Source of the DNA: Candidatus Aalborgicola bjergmarkensis
GTDB lineage: Bacteria > Pseudomonadota > Gammaproteobacteria > Burkholderiales > Burkholderiaceae_C
Assembly: GCA_016708725.1 (NCBI GenBank)
Contig: JADJFE010000033.1
Location: 1-64,000 of the forward strand
Length of the DNA: 64,000 bases
Reading direction: 5' to 3'
A model generated the notes under the pieces. The model did not search any database and was not told the DNA's origin. It was given only the letters and a program-made list of their open reading frames with translations. The position numbers and the translations under genes were made by a program. Positions 62,024 through 64,000 of this stretch are shown here, one piece after another (within the stretch, counting starts at the first letter, position 1; the number at the start of each line of letters is the position of its first letter).

Positions 62024-63718
62024 TTAAAAGAAGTCGTAGCCGAGTTGCAGATGTAGACCTTTATCCTGCAAGTTGCCACCGTCGCTGCTGATGCTTGATG
62101 GCGCAATCTGGCGGCGTGCCACGGAAAAATCGAGCTTGAAGCCACCTTGGCGCAAACGCACGCCCAATCCCAGCGCGGCCAAGGTGTCGCCGTCTTCACT
62201 CTGGTTTCTGCCCCAACCCCAGTCGTAAAACGGGACGAGGGCGAGGTTCAGCCCCTTGCCTGCGTTGCTGATGAGCGGGTAGTCGTATTCCAGATTCAGC
62301 ACGGTTGCCTGGTCGCGGGTCATCTGGTTTTCACGAAAACCGCGCACGCTGCCCATACCGCCGATGGCCATGCGCTCCAGCGCCACCAGGCTGTCGGCAC
62401 TGCGTTGCAGCGTGCCGCGCACAATGAACTGCGCGCCGTTGTCTTGTACTTGGCGCGCGTAGTGAAATTGGCCCAGCCAGATGCGGGCATTCTGGCTGGC
62501 AGGCAGTGGCATGCCGGGTACGATGGCGCTGTCTTGCAGGTTGTTGCTGGAAGCCGCAAAGGTCGAGCGCAAGGCCAGCACCTGCTTTTCGGAGCGCAAG
62601 CTGTATTCCTGCCAAAAGCGCGTAGCCAGCACGGTGGTGGCACCCGTGGGTTCGGCGGCCACGAAGGAAAACGGCTGGTCCATGAGCGTGGTGCGGTTGG
62701 TGCGTTGTGAACGGTTGAGCCCTATGCTGAATTTGTGCCGCAGTGATTCGAACAGCACCTGACTCAAGCCCCAATCCTGGCTGTCGAGCGTGCTGCGGAT
62801 ATCGAGGGTTTGCAAGGGTTGTTCGATCACCGAGGATTGCCCCCGGTCGATTTGCAGTGAAATCTGTGTGCCACGCTGGTTCAGCGGCAAACGCCAGCCC
62901 ACACCATAGCGCCGCCCGGCTTCGCCCTGGGCGCTGTCTTGCACGCTGGCTTCCAGCACATCGCCCACCTGGGTAAGGTTGCGCACCCAGCCCGAGAGGG
63001 TTGCTGTATTGGCGCCGACCGAAGGGGGGCGGTAGTTGTTGACGTGCAGGCTCAATTGGTAGGGTCGCGCGCGCTGGACTTCAATATCGAGTATGGCCTC
63101 GCCCAGGTTCGCGCCGGGCAGCACGCGGGCGTTGAGCCGCTCGAACAGCGGATCGTTCAACAAGAGTGCGAATTGTTCGCGCAAGCTGTCCATGTTCAGC
63201 ACGGCATCGGGATTGGGGCACAGGCGCTGGCGCAGGTAGTCGTCGTACAGGCGTTGCATGCCGTGCAGTTGCAAGGAGGTGAGTTTGCCCTCCACAATGT
63301 CCAGTCGCAGCGTACCACCGGTAATGGCATCCGTGCCCAGCAGTGCGCCGGAGTTGACATAACCCCGGTCAACGTACAAGCGGCTGACGCTCTGGCGCAG
63401 GGTTTCGATATCAGAGGCGTTGAGTGGTCTGCCAATGTAGGGCGCAGCCAGCGTGTCCAGTTCGGTCGTGGGGATGACGGTGTTGCCGCGAAAGCTGATG
63501 TGCTGGATCAGTACGGTAGCATCTTTATCGTTGGGGCTGGCATCGCTCAGTGGTACGGGCGGCAGCTGAAAGGTGGCTTCAGGCTTGGCTGGCAGGTAGC
63601 CAGGACGGGCTAGTTCGGGAGGTGAGGCTGGATCGCCTGCGGCTTGGGTCAATCCGGGCAGCAGGCCCAGCGAAAGAATGAATAGGCGCAGGGTGACGGT
63701 GGAATATGGGTGTTTCAT
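62024..63718 (-). CDS. TpsB outer-membrane transporter (ShlB/FhaC/HecB family)
   Basis: 564 residues with a signal peptide (LRLFILSLGLLPGLTQA). Two POTRA-like regions follow (VLIQHISFRGNTVIPTTELD, then LDIVEGKLTSLQLHGMQR). The rest is a 16-strand barrel with the family's VRGF motif in IGGMGSVRGFRENQMTRDQ and a final QLGYDFF strand. TpsB proteins secrete large TpsA exoproteins. The TpsA C-terminus appears to end 85 bases upstream on the same strand. Confidence 0.9.
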   Translation of the reverse strand: MKHPYSTVTLRLFILSLGLLPGLTQAAGDPASPPELARPGYLPAKPEATFQLPPVPLSDASPNDKDATVLIQHISFRGNTVIPTTELDTLAAPYIGRPLNASDIETLRQSVSRLYVDRGYVNSGALLGTDAITGGTLRLDIVEGKLTSLQLHGMQRLYDDYLRQRLCPNPDAVLNMDSLREQFALLLNDPLFERLNARVLPGANLGEAILDIEVQRARPYQLSLHVNNYRPPSVGANTATLSGWVRNLTQVGDVLEASVQDSAQGEAGRRYGVGWRLPLNQRGTQISLQIDRGQSSVIEQPLQTLDIRSTLDSQDWGLSQVLFESLRHKFSIGLNRSQRTNRTTLMDQPFSFVAAEPTGATTVLATRFWQEYSLRSEKQVLALRSTFAASSNNLQDSAIVPGMPLPASQNARIWLGQFHYARQVQDNGAQFIVRGTLQRSADSLVALERMAIGGMGSVRGFRENQMTRDQATVLNLEYDYPLISNAGKGLNLALVPFYDWGWGRNQSEDGDTLAALGLGVRLRQGGFKLDFSVARRQIAPSSISSDGGNLQDKGLHLQLGYDFF

Positions 63719-63721
63719 GGG

Positions 63722-63766
63722 TTTGCGCTTATGGATACTGCGGGTGCAGCTATTAATTTTGCATTA
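63722..63766 (-). repeat. Dispersed short repeat between tpsA and tpsB
   Basis: The minus strand reads AAAATTAATAGCTGCACCCG then CAGTATCCATAAGCGCAAAC, closely matching the 12551 copy in its 3' half. It lies in the short gap upstream of tpsB. Confidence 0.75.
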
Positions 63767-63802
63767 AATTACGCTAAGGAGATGTAGGCGTAGCGGGAGT
63801 GC

Positions 63803-64000
63803 TCATGATTTGCCGCAATCCAAAGGGGTGGAAACCAGTTGTTGATCGAGCGCCGTAGGCAAGGCGCTGGCAGTCTTGACGGGCACCGCAAGCAGCGGCA
63901 CCAGTGCGCGCCGCGCCGAGGGCGCAAAGCCACCGCGCCCGCTCTTTGCAAACGAGCTGCCCCCGCCGATGCGGCACGGATTGCGCGCCATGCCCCCGGC
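63803..64000 (-). CDS. TpsA-like exoprotein, C-terminal end (partial)
   Basis: The open frame enters from the right edge and gives GGMARNPCRIGGGSSFAKSG, then RGGFAPSARRALVPLLA, and ends with TPLDCGKS. The pattern N-P-C, then S-S-F and GRGG, is the C-terminal signature of filamentous-haemagglutinin-type TpsA proteins common in cyanobacteria and some betaproteobacteria. Upstream sequence lies outside the window. With tpsB and the CHAT gene it forms a three-gene locus. Confidence 0.6.
   Translation of the reverse strand, partial: AGGMARNPCRIGGGSSFAKSGRGGFAPSARRALVPLLAVPVKTASALPTALDQQLVSTPLDCGKS

Noticed and set aside
1..64000. CRISPR arrays, rRNA genes, replication origin
   Set aside because: No array of regularly spaced repeats, no rRNA-like sequence and no DnaA-box cluster were seen; the scattered short repeat is not regularly spaced.

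Overview
The window looks like a chromosome segment of a betaproteobacterium, most likely in or near the family Comamonadaceae. The basis is gene order and protein flavour: purE-purK-tsaC, rpsO-pnp, an oxidoreductase-tpiA-secG-tRNA-Leu block running straight into nuoA-N, and a sulfite exporter-cysI-DUF934-cysH-cysD-cysN cluster. The species cannot be named from sequence alone. There is no rRNA and no CRISPR array; one tRNA is present.

Layout. Bases 1-5.2 kb are decayed mobile DNA: an IS21-like element with a ParB-like and a small zinc-binding gene, all frameshifted, then a broken IS1634-type transposase and a truncated HAD-type gene. From 5.5 to 34.3 kb the content is housekeeping: purE-purK-tsaC (minus), a thioredoxin/TPR chaperone, rpsO-pnp, a quinone oxidoreductase, tpiA, secG, tRNA-Leu(GAG), the complete 14-gene complex I operon, lptF-lptG with a CbiX-like gene, then pepA-holC. 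A 1205-residue secreted beta-propeller/Ig-like/RTX-like protein follows at 34.4-38.0 kb.

From 38.4 to 43.4 kb lies an accessory island rich in defence and toxin-antitoxin relics. Several genes there carry internal deletions that remove exactly the catalytic part: SNF2 helicase, YhcG/DUF1016 nuclease, zeta-like kinase and HEPN. Intact neighbours are an AlbA_2 ATP-binding protein, an MNT nucleotidyltransferase and a VapBC-type pair. A second, deleted copy of the cysD-tail/cysN segment lies on the far side of VapBC in the same orientation as the functional copy.

From 43.4 to 49.5 kb is the assimilatory sulfate reduction operon (minus). From 50 to 59.7 kb are a second nucleotidyltransferase pair, rlmB, a tesA/ABC-ATPase divergent pair, an HD-GYP response regulator, a bacteriohemerythrin, an AMIN-only protein, tex and an HDOD protein. 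The right edge holds a two-partner-secretion locus: the C-terminus of a TpsA-like exoprotein, a TpsB transporter and an exported CHAT-protease/TPR protein.

A scattered short repeat of about 40-45 bp (12 copies seen) runs through the window. Seven copies lie inside protein genes (tsaC, purK, both cysN copies, the DUF934 gene, cysI, tex), always read in one frame per orientation so that it encodes one of two recurring peptides. This is the most unusual signal seen here.
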